DNA of 32,206 nt from an uncultured Vampirovibrio sp. (GCA_910583875.1 CAJTXT010000008.1:1-32206), one strand, 5' to 3'; shown: positions 7,501 through 15,755, counted from the first letter of the stretch. Translations and numbers: made by a program. Notes: generated by a model not told the origin, from the letters alone.

Positions 7501-8961
7501 TTAAAACCATATTGAAAGTATAGCAATTAATGGTATTGTTAATGGGGCAGTTAATATTGCAGCTGTAGCAAATGCAATATTATTTAGCGCTGTATTATCT
7601 TGTATTTTTTTTGTATTTATATAAAGAGCCTTTTCTAAATCAGTTTGTAATTTCATAGGTTCAAAATTTACTATTATTTCATTTTTATCGTTTATTACGC
7701 CTATTTGATTATCTTTTATTGCAAAGAAAAGATTATATTCTTTTGTTTTTCCCATATATTTAACTAGTAATTGATTTGCATTTCTATTATCAATATTTAT
7801 AATTTCTTCTTCAACATTACCACCAATTGGCAAAATTTTGTCATAAATAAATGGAACTTTTTCATTGTTTTCTTTATCAATAATTCCCCATTTCATTCCT
7901 TTTTTATGGGCGATTATTCTCTCTTGATTTTGATATGATATGCATGATGCTGAATTTAAATGATAAAAATGGCTTGTATAATTTATTAGCATATTTCGAT
8001 CTTGAAAATAAAAATTATCATAAGTTCCTGCTATTTCTTTTGTTTTCTGCCCATTTTCAAAGAAAATAAGTGTATAAGTTGGATGTCCATATATAAGTAG
8101 CATAAAATTTTGAGGATAATCTATAAACTTAAATGGAGTTTCTTCTTCAATTTTATTGTATAAATCTTGTATGTTTTCAAGTTTTTTTAGATACTCGGAA
8201 AGATCACTACTCATAAAAAAGAGTTTTTCTTTTTTTTGCTTTACTTGTGCTGTCTGCATATTTAGATTTATATATTTTTTTAAGTTTGGGTATTTTTGAA
8301 AAGTAATATTTTTATATGTAATATAAATTTTTCCATCTTCAACTTTGACATCTTCGTTAATTAATGCTGGAATATTATATCTTTGTTCAAAATTTCCACA
8401 ATTAGGCAGATTTTCATAAGATATATTTAGTAATTTATACATAATAGAACTTATATCACTATAATTGTTCTGATATTTCCAAAAAAAGGAATTATTTTTA
8501 TCCGGTTTAATCATATTAATATAATTATCTTTAATGGAGATAAATGTATAGTAAAAACTATCTTTTTTATCCGTTACAGGAATTTTATATTTTATTGTTC
8601 CGGCATTTGGATAGTTTAAAAATTTAATATTATTGAATTGATTATAATATTCTGGCAAAATATTTGAGAATAATGAATTATCACTATAAAATATTATGGT
8701 ATCTTCATTTTCTGCAATGTATAAAAGTTTATTGTCTTTTTTCTTCTTTTTTATTTTATAGTTTTTATTTATTACTTTTTTCTTATTGTTTTTAGAACTA
8801 TATTCAATTAAATCAAATACATTATCATATTTTTTTACAAATTTTAAATTAGAACCTTGTAAATATATAGTATTATTTTGTTCGGGGATTTTTGCAAAAG
8901 TAATATTGCAAGAGAATAGCAGGCAAAAAAGAAATAATAATAAATATATAAAATTTTTCAT
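7501..8961 (-). CDS. Exported or lipid-anchored protein with WG-repeat-like segments
   Basis: Unrecognised 486-residue protein. The N-terminus is a signal peptide (hydrophobic 4-16); LLFSC18 could be a lipobox, or cleavage could follow TFA23. Most of the body is Lys/Asn/Tyr-rich with no known motif. Near the C-terminus, GMKWGIIDKENNEKVPFIYD (355-373) resembles a WG beta repeat, and KDNQIGVINDKNEIIVNFE (416-434) looks like a second, weaker copy. Residues 461-486 are strongly hydrophobic and end the protein, suggesting a C-terminal membrane anchor. AAGG 6 nt before the ATG supports the start. It is convergent with the ehr operon and may be co-oriented with nothing else here. Envelope location is likely; function unknown. 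Confidence 0.75.
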   Translation of the reverse strand: MKNFIYLLLFLFCLLFSCNITFAKIPEQNNTIYLQGSNLKFVKKYDNVFDLIEYSSKNNKKKVINKNYKIKKKKKDNKLLYIAENEDTIIFYSDNSLFSNILPEYYNQFNNIKFLNYPNAGTIKYKIPVTDKKDSFYYTFISIKDNYINMIKPDKNNSFFWKYQNNYSDISSIMYKLLNISYENLPNCGNFEQRYNIPALINEDVKVEDGKIYITYKNITFQKYPNLKKYINLNMQTAQVKQKKEKLFFMSSDLSEYLKKLENIQDLYNKIEEETPFKFIDYPQNFMLLIYGHPTYTLIFFENGQKTKEIAGTYDNFYFQDRNMLINYTSHFYHLNSASCISYQNQERIIAHKKGMKWGIIDKENNEKVPFIYDKILPIGGNVEEEIINIDNRNANQLLVKYMGKTKEYNLFFAIKDNQIGVINDKNEIIVNFEPMKLQTDLEKALYINTKKIQDNTALNNIAFATAAILTAPLTIPLIAILSIWF

Positions 8962-9052
8962 ATATAACCTTATAATAATACTTTTTATTTTATTCCCGCT
9001 TCATAAGCTAATTAAACAAATAAGTATTTTAAATTTTACCAGACTTCAATAA

Positions 9053-9595
9053 TTAAACAAGTGTACCTAGTTTATATGCTTCTTCAAGAATTGCTGTATG
9101 ATTAGCAATTTCTCCAGCGTTATCTGCGCCGGCTCCAAATATAGAACCCTTGAATTCAACATTTGGAAAGCACATAAGCCAACCGTTTAAACTGTTTTTT
9201 AAAATTTCATCTGCGTTTGTGTCTGTATCAGCTGCAGTAGAAATCAAATATATTTCGCGGAATTTATATTTTGAAGAATATAAAGGATTTGCTCTATCTA
9301 ATAATGTTTTTAGCTGGCCTGACATCTGGTAATAATATATAGGTGTTGCAAAAACAATTACATCAGAATTTCGCATTTTTTCTACAATAGCATTAGAGTC
9401 ATCTTTATTTATACAAACTTGTGTGTGTACACAAGCAAGACAACCTCTGCAAAAATTTATTGTTTTATCAAATAAACTAACAAAATCAACATTATGCCCT
9501 GCTGCTTTTGCTCCTTTTTCAAATTCATGTGCTAAAATTGCTGAATTGCTATTTCTTCTAAATGATGAAGATATAATTAATACATTCTTTCCCAT
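9053..9595 (-). CDS. Iron-sulfur flavoprotein / NADPH-dependent FMN reductase family
   Basis: Flavodoxin-fold redox protein of 180 residues. The N-terminal VLIISSSFRRNSNSAILA is the FMN-phosphate loop of the FMN-reductase family, and FATPIYYYQMSGQLKTLLDR is the second flavin-binding stretch. The motif C49-x2-C52-x2-C55-x5-C61 matches the compact cysteine pattern of iron-sulfur flavoproteins (Isf), so a [4Fe-4S] cluster next to FMN is likely. The start is ATG 9595 with GGAG 6 nt upstream; an in-frame TTG at 9607 is less likely. It has its own promoter, divergent from the SDR gene. In anaerobes such proteins handle low-potential electrons or detoxify oxygen species; the exact partner cannot be read here. 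Confidence 0.85.
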   Translation of the reverse strand: MGKNVLIISSSFRRNSNSAILAHEFEKGAKAAGHNVDFVSLFDKTINFCRGCLACVHTQVCINKDDSNAIVEKMRNSDVIVFATPIYYYQMSGQLKTLLDRANPLYSSKYKFREIYLISTAADTDTNADEILKNSLNGWLMCFPNVEFKGSIFGAGADNAGEIANHTAILEEAYKLGTLV

Positions 9596-9629
9596 TTTCT
9601 TCTCCAACTAGCTGATAAATAATACGAGT

Positions 9630-9680
9630 ATTATAGCTTTTTTCAATAATTTTTACAAAGATTTATTCTAAATATATAAA
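9630..9680. promoter_or_regulatory. Back-to-back promoters for the flavoprotein and SDR genes
   Basis: Minus strand: TTGTAA (9658-9653), 17-bp spacer, TATAAT (9635-9630) for the flavoprotein. Plus strand: TTTACA (9652-9657), 17-bp spacer, TATAAA (9675-9680) for the SDR. The two -35 hexamers share five bases, so both polymerases should compete for the same site. Confidence 0.72.
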
Positions 9681-9737
9681 CTATTGAGTAATACCAAATT
9701 TTTTGTTTTTTTTAAAAATGAAAAAAAAGGAGATTTT

Positions 9738-10472
9738 ATGAAAAAAGTATTAATAACTGGAGCAATGTCAGGTATAGGTTTAGCAGCAACTCGTCTTTTT
9801 CTTGAAAGAGAATGGATAATTTTTATGGCTGATAAGAAAAAAGATAATAAAATTTTAGATGAACTTTTTTCTCTTTATCCTCAAAAAGTATTCTTTCAAA
9901 AATGTAACGTTAGTAAAAATGGTGATGTAAAACATTTATACTCTAAAGTTCGAAGAAAAATAAATGAATTAGATTGTATTATAAATAATGCAGGAGTAAT
10001 CACACATGGTTTTCTTCATGAAACGTCTGAAAAAGATTGGGATAGATTAATGGCAAATGATGTTAAATCAATATATTTAACATCTAAATATTTTATTCCT
10101 GATTTGATAAAGAAAGGATGTGGAACTATAGTAAATACTGCATCTATTTCAGGTATTTCAGCTGATTATAATATGCCTGTTTATAATGCTGCAAAAGGAG
10201 CGGTTGTTAATTTGACACGTGCAATGGCGCTTGATTATGCTCAATTTAATATAAGGGTGAATAGTGTTTGCCCGGGTGCTGTAAACACTAATATGTTAAA
10301 TCCATATAATATTCCTAAATATGCAGAAGTAAATCCTCTTAAAAGAATTTGTAATCCTATTGAGATAGCAAAAGTAATGTATTTCTTGGCTTCAGATGAA
10401 TCAAGTTATTGCAACGGGGTAAACTTGCCTGTAACTGGCGGACTTGATGTACATTCAGGTCAGCCAAAATAA
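9738..10472 (+). CDS. Short-chain dehydrogenase/reductase (FabG-like SDR)
   Basis: Classical SDR of 244 residues, cytoplasmic, NAD(P)H-dependent. Visible motifs are the cofactor loop TGAMSGIG near the N-terminus, NNAG in the central sheet, an active-site Ser in NTASISG, YNAAK (catalytic Tyr and Lys), and the downstream CPGAVNT. The start is the ATG at 9738, preceded by AAGGAG 5 nt upstream; an upstream in-frame start at 9684 falls at the predicted transcription start and is not credible. Overall layout resembles FabG-type 3-oxoacyl-ACP reductases and sugar or secondary-alcohol dehydrogenases. There is no fatty-acid gene cluster beside it, so the substrate is open. Confidence 0.85.
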   Translation: MKKVLITGAMSGIGLAATRLFLEREWIIFMADKKKDNKILDELFSLYPQKVFFQKCNVSKNGDVKHLYSKVRRKINELDCIINNAGVITHGFLHETSEKDWDRLMANDVKSIYLTSKYFIPDLIKKGCGTIVNTASISGISADYNMPVYNAAKGAVVNLTRAMALDYAQFNIRVNSVCPGAVNTNMLNPYNIPKYAEVNPLKRICNPIEIAKVMYFLASDESSYCNGVNLPVTGGLDVHSGQPK

Positions 10473-10481
10473 TAATGTAAA

Positions 10482-10507
10482 TTAGGTCGGGTAAATGCCC
10501 GACCTAA
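10482..10507 (+). terminator. Terminator-like hairpin after the SDR gene
   Basis: A perfect 10-bp GC-containing stem (TTAGGTCGGG / CCCGACCTAA) with a 6-nt loop lies 10 nt after the stop. The T tract is delayed (it begins about 12 nt downstream), so termination efficiency is uncertain. Confidence 0.6.
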
Positions 10508-10551
10508 AAATATATAAATTTTTTTCACAAATGTTTAAAACTTGGTTGTAA

Positions 10552-10634
10552 TGTCATTCCGAACTTGTTTCGGAATCTGACTAGTTTAAAAATAACATCT
10601 ATTTCGAAAAATAGTTAAACAAGTTCTGGATGAT
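10552..10634. repeat. Second copy of the hairpin repeat, with a decayed mate
   Basis: Bases 10552-10580 match the 7341 unit in layout: ATTCCGAA-CTTGT-TTCGGAAT, the same 5-nt loop and 8-bp stem but with paired substitutions. An inverted, degraded partner lies at about 10614-10634 (AAACAAGTTCTGGATGATA). It sits between the ends of the SDR and helicase genes, which converge. The remainder of the 10473-10680 gap shows nothing else apart from the terminator-like hairpin. Confidence 0.7.
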
Positions 10635-10680
10635 AATTTTAGATATTTTTAGTGGGATTTTCTATATAAATCCCAGAATT

Positions 10681-12675
10681 TTATCCAAAATAAAACTCTG
10701 ATTTTTCCTCATATAATTTGGATGGAATATCATCAATACTGAAATTAGGCGGAGCAACAAGTATGCTGTATCCTGTTTCATAATTAATTCTATGGGTTAC
10801 AAAACCTTGTTTTTTTAAAAATCTGTTTATTATATGACCTATTGTTGAATTATTTTCGTTATTAACAAGTCTGTCGTGTCTTTTAATCCCTAAAATTTTT
10901 GCGATTTCAAATACTTCTATCCATCTGTTTTCATTTAAAATAATATCTTTAATTTTGTTCGCATACATTGCATATTCAGGATTTTCAATCACTAGAGGTT
11001 CTGCTTTTTCTTCTTTTTCAATAACAGGTTCAGTTACTATTTCTTTTTTTACGATAGAAGGCGCAACTTCAACTATATCTAAGGTTTGATAGAAATCTAC
11101 AACTTTTTCATCAACCATAACTTTTTGCGGATTAAAGTTGAAAAGATAAAGCCCCTCCAATGTCTTTATACGGCTTAATGCTACATAAGCCTGTCCTTTT
11201 TCAAAGATGCGAGAGCAGTCAACTACTAATTTATCTAGCGACATTCCTTGAGATTTATGAATTGTAATACCATAAGCCAGTCTTAACGGGAATTGCTTAC
11301 GAACTGCAATTAAAACTTCATTATTATAAAATTCAAAATCGTGCTTTGTAATTTGTGATGTTACACCATTATCAAATTTTACAAGAACATAATCATCATT
11401 AATTTCTTCAACAACACCGCAAGAACCGTTTATTAGTCCGTCTTCAAAGCTTAAATTAGTAAGGAGCATAACCCTTACTCCAAGTTTCAATGCAATATTT
11501 TTTTCTGCATTACAAACCATATCAATACGTTTGAAGATATTTTCATCTCGTTCATTCTGTGCAGTTTCAATAAGTTCTTTACCTTTATAAATGCCGTCAG
11601 AAGCGCGTAGAGTGTATTCCGGCTCTGTTATATTTCTGAATTTATAATTGTTATAGTTGTCTGCTTCAGCATTTGTAGCAAAGATGTGTAAAATATCTGA
11701 TAAATCATCTGCATGTGTGCATTCACGAGTTTTAAACAGTTTTATATCATCATCAGAAAGACTGTTTATTCTCATATTAGATAATGCTGTTATTAATTTT
11801 TCTTCATTTTGACGGTAATTTTTAGTGAGCATTATTGTTTTAAAATTTAAGTCATTCCATAATTCGGATTCAAAGCAGTATTTTCTTTCATCATCCGTAT
11901 TTAGATTTACAGGCGGAAGCTGAAAAAAATCACCTATAACTATAAGCTGAATACCGCCAAACGGTTCATCATTTTCTCTGACTTGACGTAATACTTTATC
12001 TACATATTCAAAAGTTTTTATATCAAGCATTGAAATTTCATCAATAGCAAGTAATTTACACTTTTGTATCTGCTTTTTAGTTGCGCTGCGTTTTAGAATT
12101 CTTTCAACAGTATATTCAATAGGACGGTTACAAATGCCTACTCCAGCCCAGGAATGTATAGTCTGACCTTTTACATTTACTGCTGCAATGCCTGTTGTAC
12201 TTGTTATTACAAGTTTTGGTAATTTTTCTTTCAGCTTATTTAAAATATAGCTCTTACCAGTTCCCGCATGTCCTGTAATAAATATATTTTCTTTCTTTTT
12301 TATGAGTTTTAAAATTGCAGAAATATTATCATCATCATTATTACTTTCTGCAATTTTTATTTCAACATTATCAAGATAGTCAAAATTAACTTCAGGATTT
12401 AATGCAAGCATAGGTCTTGCAAAAGAGCCTTTTTTTACAATTGTAAGTTTTTTCTCTTCAAGCAGTTCTTCAATTATATTTGTAATTTTCTCTATCGTGG
12501 AATAATGAAAAAGTCCAAAATATCTTGAATTTAATGATTTATTATTAAATTCATTCTCCTTTAAACTTTTACTTCCTTTTAGAATTTTTGCAATACCGCC
12601 TTTTCCGTATAAAGAATTAAATTCTCTTATACAGGAAAGAATTATATTTTTTTGTTCTGAAATTTCTAATTCCAC
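10681..12675 (-). CDS. Pif1-like DNA helicase with N-terminal RQC-like domain
   Basis: Superfamily 1B helicase of 664 residues. Residues about 20-95 (GKGGIAKILKGSKS and FGLFHYSTIEKITNIIEELL) resemble the RQC winged helix of RecQ helicases. The motor follows: Walker A GHAGTGKS (135-142), TSTTGIAA, Walker B LLAIDEISML (208-217), GDFFQLPPV (248-256), YRQ, then the C-terminal core YGITIHKSQGMSLD and QAYVALSRIKTLEGL, the Pif1/RecD2 signature. Residues after about 560 form an extra, possibly winged-helix, domain of unknown role. The start is GTG with AAGGG 8 nt upstream. Its promoter is TTGTAA (12730-12725), 17 bp, TAAAAT (12707-12702). Probable role: 5'-3' unwinding at stalled forks or G-rich structures. 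Confidence 0.87.
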   Translation of the reverse strand: MELEISEQKNIILSCIREFNSLYGKGGIAKILKGSKSLKENEFNNKSLNSRYFGLFHYSTIEKITNIIEELLEEKKLTIVKKGSFARPMLALNPEVNFDYLDNVEIKIAESNNDDDNISAILKLIKKKENIFITGHAGTGKSYILNKLKEKLPKLVITSTTGIAAVNVKGQTIHSWAGVGICNRPIEYTVERILKRSATKKQIQKCKLLAIDEISMLDIKTFEYVDKVLRQVRENDEPFGGIQLIVIGDFFQLPPVNLNTDDERKYCFESELWNDLNFKTIMLTKNYRQNEEKLITALSNMRINSLSDDDIKLFKTRECTHADDLSDILHIFATNAEADNYNNYKFRNITEPEYTLRASDGIYKGKELIETAQNERDENIFKRIDMVCNAEKNIALKLGVRVMLLTNLSFEDGLINGSCGVVEEINDDYVLVKFDNGVTSQITKHDFEFYNNEVLIAVRKQFPLRLAYGITIHKSQGMSLDKLVVDCSRIFEKGQAYVALSRIKTLEGLYLFNFNPQKVMVDEKVVDFYQTLDIVEVAPSIVKKEIVTEPVIEKEEKAEPLVIENPEYAMYANKIKDIILNENRWIEVFEIAKILGIKRHDRLVNNENNSTIGHIINRFLKKQGFVTHRINYETGYSILVAPPNFSIDDIPSKLYEEKSEFYFG

Positions 12676-12711
12676 TAATTCAACCCTTAAACTTTTATAT
12701 AATTTTAATTG

Positions 12712-12726
12712 AAATGATTATCATTT
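12712..12726. promoter_or_regulatory. Fur-box-like palindrome between helicase and nuclease genes
   Basis: AAATGATTATCATTT is a perfect 7-1-7 palindrome. Its 13-base core AATGATTATCATT differs from the centre of the classical Fur box (AATGATAATCATT) at one base. It lies inside the -35/-10 spacer of the helicase promoter and just upstream of the nuclease -35, so it could block both. Regulator identity is inferred. Confidence 0.5.
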
Positions 12727-12735
12727 ACAAATAAA

Positions 12736-12764
12736 TTTACAAGTTTGTAGTTTTAAAGTATACT
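12736..12764 (+). promoter_or_regulatory. Promoter of the thermonuclease gene, likely leaderless
   Basis: TTTACA (12736-12741), 17-bp spacer, TATACT (12759-12764). The ATG at 12772 is only 7 nt beyond the -10 box, so transcription should start at or next to the start codon. No Shine-Dalgarno is present. Confidence 0.65.
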
Positions 12765-12771
12765 AATTAGT

Positions 12772-13431
12772 ATGAAAAAGATTTTAATTTTATTATTTTT
12801 AACAAGTTTATTTAGTTTTAATCCTGTGAAAGCTGAGCAAGAAGAATATCGTTTAATCAAAATTGTAGATGGAGACACTTTCTATATAGATTTTAATGCA
12901 AATGGACAGCCGGATGCTGATGAAAAAGTCAGAGTGAATGGAATTGATACCTTTGAAGTAAAAATGTCTGATAAATTAAATGAACAAATGGTTAGTTATA
13001 AACTGACTCCTAATGAAGCATTAGGGCTTGGCTTTTATGCTAAAGAATATGCAAATAAAAATTTACTTGGTAAATATGTTTCTGTTAAATATACAGCAGA
13101 AAATAAATATGATTCTCATAAAAGACATTTAGTTTCTATATCTTATCCTGCTAAGAATGGTCAATATAAAGACTATGCTAAAGAAGTTTTAAAAGAAGGT
13201 CTTTCTGTTGTATATCGTAAATCAAATTTAGCAGATGATTTAAAACAATATGAAAATTCAGATAAAATGAAAAAACATATTAAGAATTCTCATGAGCTAA
13301 ATTTGGTTTTATTAAATAAAAATACAAACAAATATCATCAGGTTAATTGTAAGAATATAAAAAATTCTAATAACTTAGAACTAGTTAATGATATTCCCCA
13401 AAATGCTGAAAAAGCTAAATGCTGTAATTAA
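12772..13431 (+). CDS. Secreted thermonuclease (SNase family) with EF-hand-like insert and Zn-type tail
   Basis: Exported nuclease of 219 residues. The signal peptide ends near VKA21. The SNase domain (26-150) keeps the metal and catalytic set: D33 and D35 in IVDGDTF, R54, D59 and E62 in VRVNGIDTFE, and R118 in YDSHKRHL. Between strands lies D40-x-N42-x-N44-G45-x-x-D48-x-x-E51, a 12-residue loop with EF-hand spacing that may bind calcium. The C-terminal tail NKYHQVNCKN with a final KCC (H189, C193, C217, C218) resembles the Ada-like zinc-binding module seen on some secreted nucleases. It is monocistronic and 7 nt from the converging glycosyltransferase end. Extracellular or periplasmic DNA/RNA degradation is the expected role. 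Confidence 0.85.
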   Translation: MKKILILLFLTSLFSFNPVKAEQEEYRLIKIVDGDTFYIDFNANGQPDADEKVRVNGIDTFEVKMSDKLNEQMVSYKLTPNEALGLGFYAKEYANKNLLGKYVSVKYTAENKYDSHKRHLVSISYPAKNGQYKDYAKEVLKEGLSVVYRKSNLADDLKQYENSDKMKKHIKNSHELNLVLLNKNTNKYHQVNCKNIKNSNNLELVNDIPQNAEKAKCCN

Positions 13432-13438
13432 TAATTAT

Positions 13439-14464
13439 TTATTCTTTTACAATAACTGAATGATTTCTATTGTTATTGTTTTTTATATGTTCCATTAATG
13501 TTTTTAATCCTTCTTTACTTAAGCAGCTTTCATAAACCCATTTTTCATAATCATTAATATATTCATTTTCATATATTATATTTTTATCCATTCTTTCTAC
13601 CATTTTAGAAATTTTTTCGCTTGCTAAATCTAATAAATTATCTTCGATACCTGATAAAACAATATGAATATAAGACATTTCTCTTTTGTAAAGATGTGCA
13701 AGCAGATTTTTGTCATCAAAGTTGTTTGCTTCTAAAAAATAATGTACTTCATCACTTCTATCAAAAGGATTATAAATATCTACAATATTACTTGAAGATG
13801 ATGGATTATTTAATCTGTAATAATAATAAGCTTTGTCTGTATAAAGAATTCTTTTTGCGCTGCAAAGAGTTTGAATTTGAAATGGATTATCTACCCAACC
13901 CGCACCTTGTGCTTCGACAAAATGAATATTATTTTTATCTAAAAATTCTTTTTTATAAATACAAGACCAAATACTTGGATGAAAATATACAAGCTGTGTA
14001 CAATCTGCAATTTCAAATACTTCTTTTGGCATATTGTATTGTTCGCTCCAATTAATTTTTACAATTTTAGAAATTTGCTCTTGTTCTTCTTCTATATATT
14101 CGTAATATGCAGATTTTACTATATCTGTATTATTTTCTTCTGCAAGATTAAATAATTCTTTAAACATATCTTTATCTATAAAGTCATCAGATTCAATTAT
14201 GCTAATATATTTCCCGCGTGCTAATCTCAAACCGCTATTGCACGCAGCACCATAACCAGCATTTGATTTATTTATTATTACTATTCTGTTATCTTTTTTT
14301 TGATATTCCTCCAAAATAGTTTTAGATGTATCTTTAGAACCATCATTAATACATATAATTTCTATTTCTTTTAGTGATTGATTTAATATACTTTCTAAAC
14401 ACTGGGCAATATATTGTTCAACGTTATAAACGGGAATTATTACCGAAATTTTGTAATCCATCAT
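13439..14464 (-). CDS. Family 2 glycosyltransferase
   Basis: GT-A fold glycosyltransferase of 341 residues. Opening ISVIIPVYNVEQYIAQCLES and INDGSKD are the nucleotide-sugar-binding start; the DxD-equivalent is in IIESDDFID (about 93-101). About 200 further residues form a helical C-terminal region without membrane segments. Two adjacent ATG codons (14464 and 14461) compete; GGAG lies 4 and 7 nt upstream, so the second may be used. The gene starts 41 nt inside the end of glf, so they form one operon and are probably translationally coupled. Pairing with glf suggests transfer of galactofuranose or a sugar next to it in a surface glycan; this is inference. Confidence 0.85.
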   Translation of the reverse strand: MMDYKISVIIPVYNVEQYIAQCLESILNQSLKEIEIICINDGSKDTSKTILEEYQKKDNRIVIINKSNAGYGAACNSGLRLARGKYISIIESDDFIDKDMFKELFNLAEENNTDIVKSAYYEYIEEEQEQISKIVKINWSEQYNMPKEVFEIADCTQLVYFHPSIWSCIYKKEFLDKNNIHFVEAQGAGWVDNPFQIQTLCSAKRILYTDKAYYYYRLNNPSSSSNIVDIYNPFDRSDEVHYFLEANNFDDKNLLAHLYKREMSYIHIVLSGIEDNLLDLASEKISKMVERMDKNIIYENEYINDYEKWVYESCLSKEGLKTLMEHIKNNNNRNHSVIVKE

Positions 14465-15647
14465 TTTTCTCCATATTTTGTTTTAAGTCGGTTTCTACAA
14501 GTAAGTTTAGTTCAGATGAAAATACTTCATCAAAACACTCTAATGCACGCAATGCAGCTTTATCCATATCATAATATTTATAGTCGCCAAGCCGACCTAA
14601 AAACCAAACATTTTTATATTCTTTAGCAAGATGCTTATATTTATTATAAAGCTTAAGGTTTTCTTTGTTTTCTATTGGGTAATAGCGTTCATCATCTTTA
14701 ATATTGAAAGCTTTTGAATATTCCTTTGCAATTACTGTTTTTTCTGAATTTTCATTCAAATAATATTTATATTCATGAATACGTGTAAAATCGTAATTGT
14801 TTGGATAATTAATAACACTATTTCTTTGATAGTATTGTTGGTTATGTTCTTCTATTTTGAAATATACATTTCTATATGGCAGATAGCCAAATTTAAAATC
14901 AAAAAATTCATCAATTGAACCTGTATAAAATATTCTTTTAAATTTGGTATTTTTAAAGTCTTTATAATCTGTATTTGTAAGAACATTTATATTTTCGTGA
15001 TTTAATATATTTTCAAACATCTTTGCATAACCGCATAAAGGTATACCTTGATACTTGTCTTGAAAATATCGGTTATCTTTACTTACAAGAATAGGAACTC
15101 TTGCTGTAACTGTTTTATCTGCTTCGTTAGGAGTTAATCCCCATTGCTTTAGTGTATAGTTTAAAAAAACTTTTTTATATATGAAATCAGATAAAAAATT
15201 TAAATCTTTATCATTAGATTTTTGGAATTCTAATATTGGAATACGAGAATTATATTCAAAATTTTTAAGAAGTTTTTTTTCAAAAATTCTAGCCATAGTT
15301 TTAGGGAAAATATCATAAATTGAATTTAAATTAAAAGGAATAGTAGTTTCAATTCCATCAATTGAAGCATAAACTTTATGCATATATGTATTAAAATTGG
15401 CAAATCTTCTAAAAAAATTCCAAACCCTATCATTATTAGTATGAAATATATGTGAGCCAAATTTATGGATAGTTATCCCGTTGTCGTCTTTATAATCAAA
15501 ACAATTTCCAGCTAAGGTTGTTTTCTTGTCAATAACAAGTACAGGTTCATCTAGATTTTCGGCTATACTTCTTGCCATAACAGCTCCAGAAACACCAGCC
15601 CCAACAATAAGATTTATATTTTCAAATGTAGTTTTTTCCTCGTTCAT
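14424..15647 (-). CDS. glf: UDP-galactopyranose mutase
   Basis: FAD enzyme that interconverts UDP-galactopyranose and UDP-galactofuranose in the cytoplasm. The 407 residues show the dinucleotide fold VGAGVSGAV (15-23) with VIDKK, then FGSHIFHTNNDRVWNF, WGLTPNEAD, the YTGSIDEFFDFKFGYLPYRN segment, and the C-terminal FAD motif GRLGDYKYYDMDKAALRALE, all hallmarks of bacterial UGM. The end is about 15-30 residues longer than usual and overlaps the following glycosyltransferase. No Shine-Dalgarno precedes ATG 15645-15647; a TATGCT box lies 8 nt before it, so this too may be leaderless. It shows that the organism makes galactofuranose-containing glycans. Confidence 0.93.
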   Translation of the reverse strand: MNEEKTTFENINLIVGAGVSGAVMARSIAENLDEPVLVIDKKTTLAGNCFDYKDDNGITIHKFGSHIFHTNNDRVWNFFRRFANFNTYMHKVYASIDGIETTIPFNLNSIYDIFPKTMARIFEKKLLKNFEYNSRIPILEFQKSNDKDLNFLSDFIYKKVFLNYTLKQWGLTPNEADKTVTARVPILVSKDNRYFQDKYQGIPLCGYAKMFENILNHENINVLTNTDYKDFKNTKFKRIFYTGSIDEFFDFKFGYLPYRNVYFKIEEHNQQYYQRNSVINYPNNYDFTRIHEYKYYLNENSEKTVIAKEYSKAFNIKDDERYYPIENKENLKLYNKYKHLAKEYKNVWFLGRLGDYKYYDMDKAALRALECFDEVFSSELNLLVETDLKQNMEKNDGLQNFGNNSRL

Positions 15648-15726
15648 AATAAAAAAGCATAAAACATAATTTAAAATTAAAAATTACCTGATTGTTTAAT
15701 TTATTAACTGGAAAATATAGAAAATA

Positions 15727-15755
15727 TTGGATTATTTATACTCGTGTGTAATAAT
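15727..15755 (+). promoter_or_regulatory. Promoter of serC
   Basis: TTGGAT (15727-15732), 17-bp spacer with an extended TG (15747-15748), and AATAAT (15750-15755), giving a leader of about 30 nt before the serC Shine-Dalgarno AGGAG. Confidence 0.5.
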
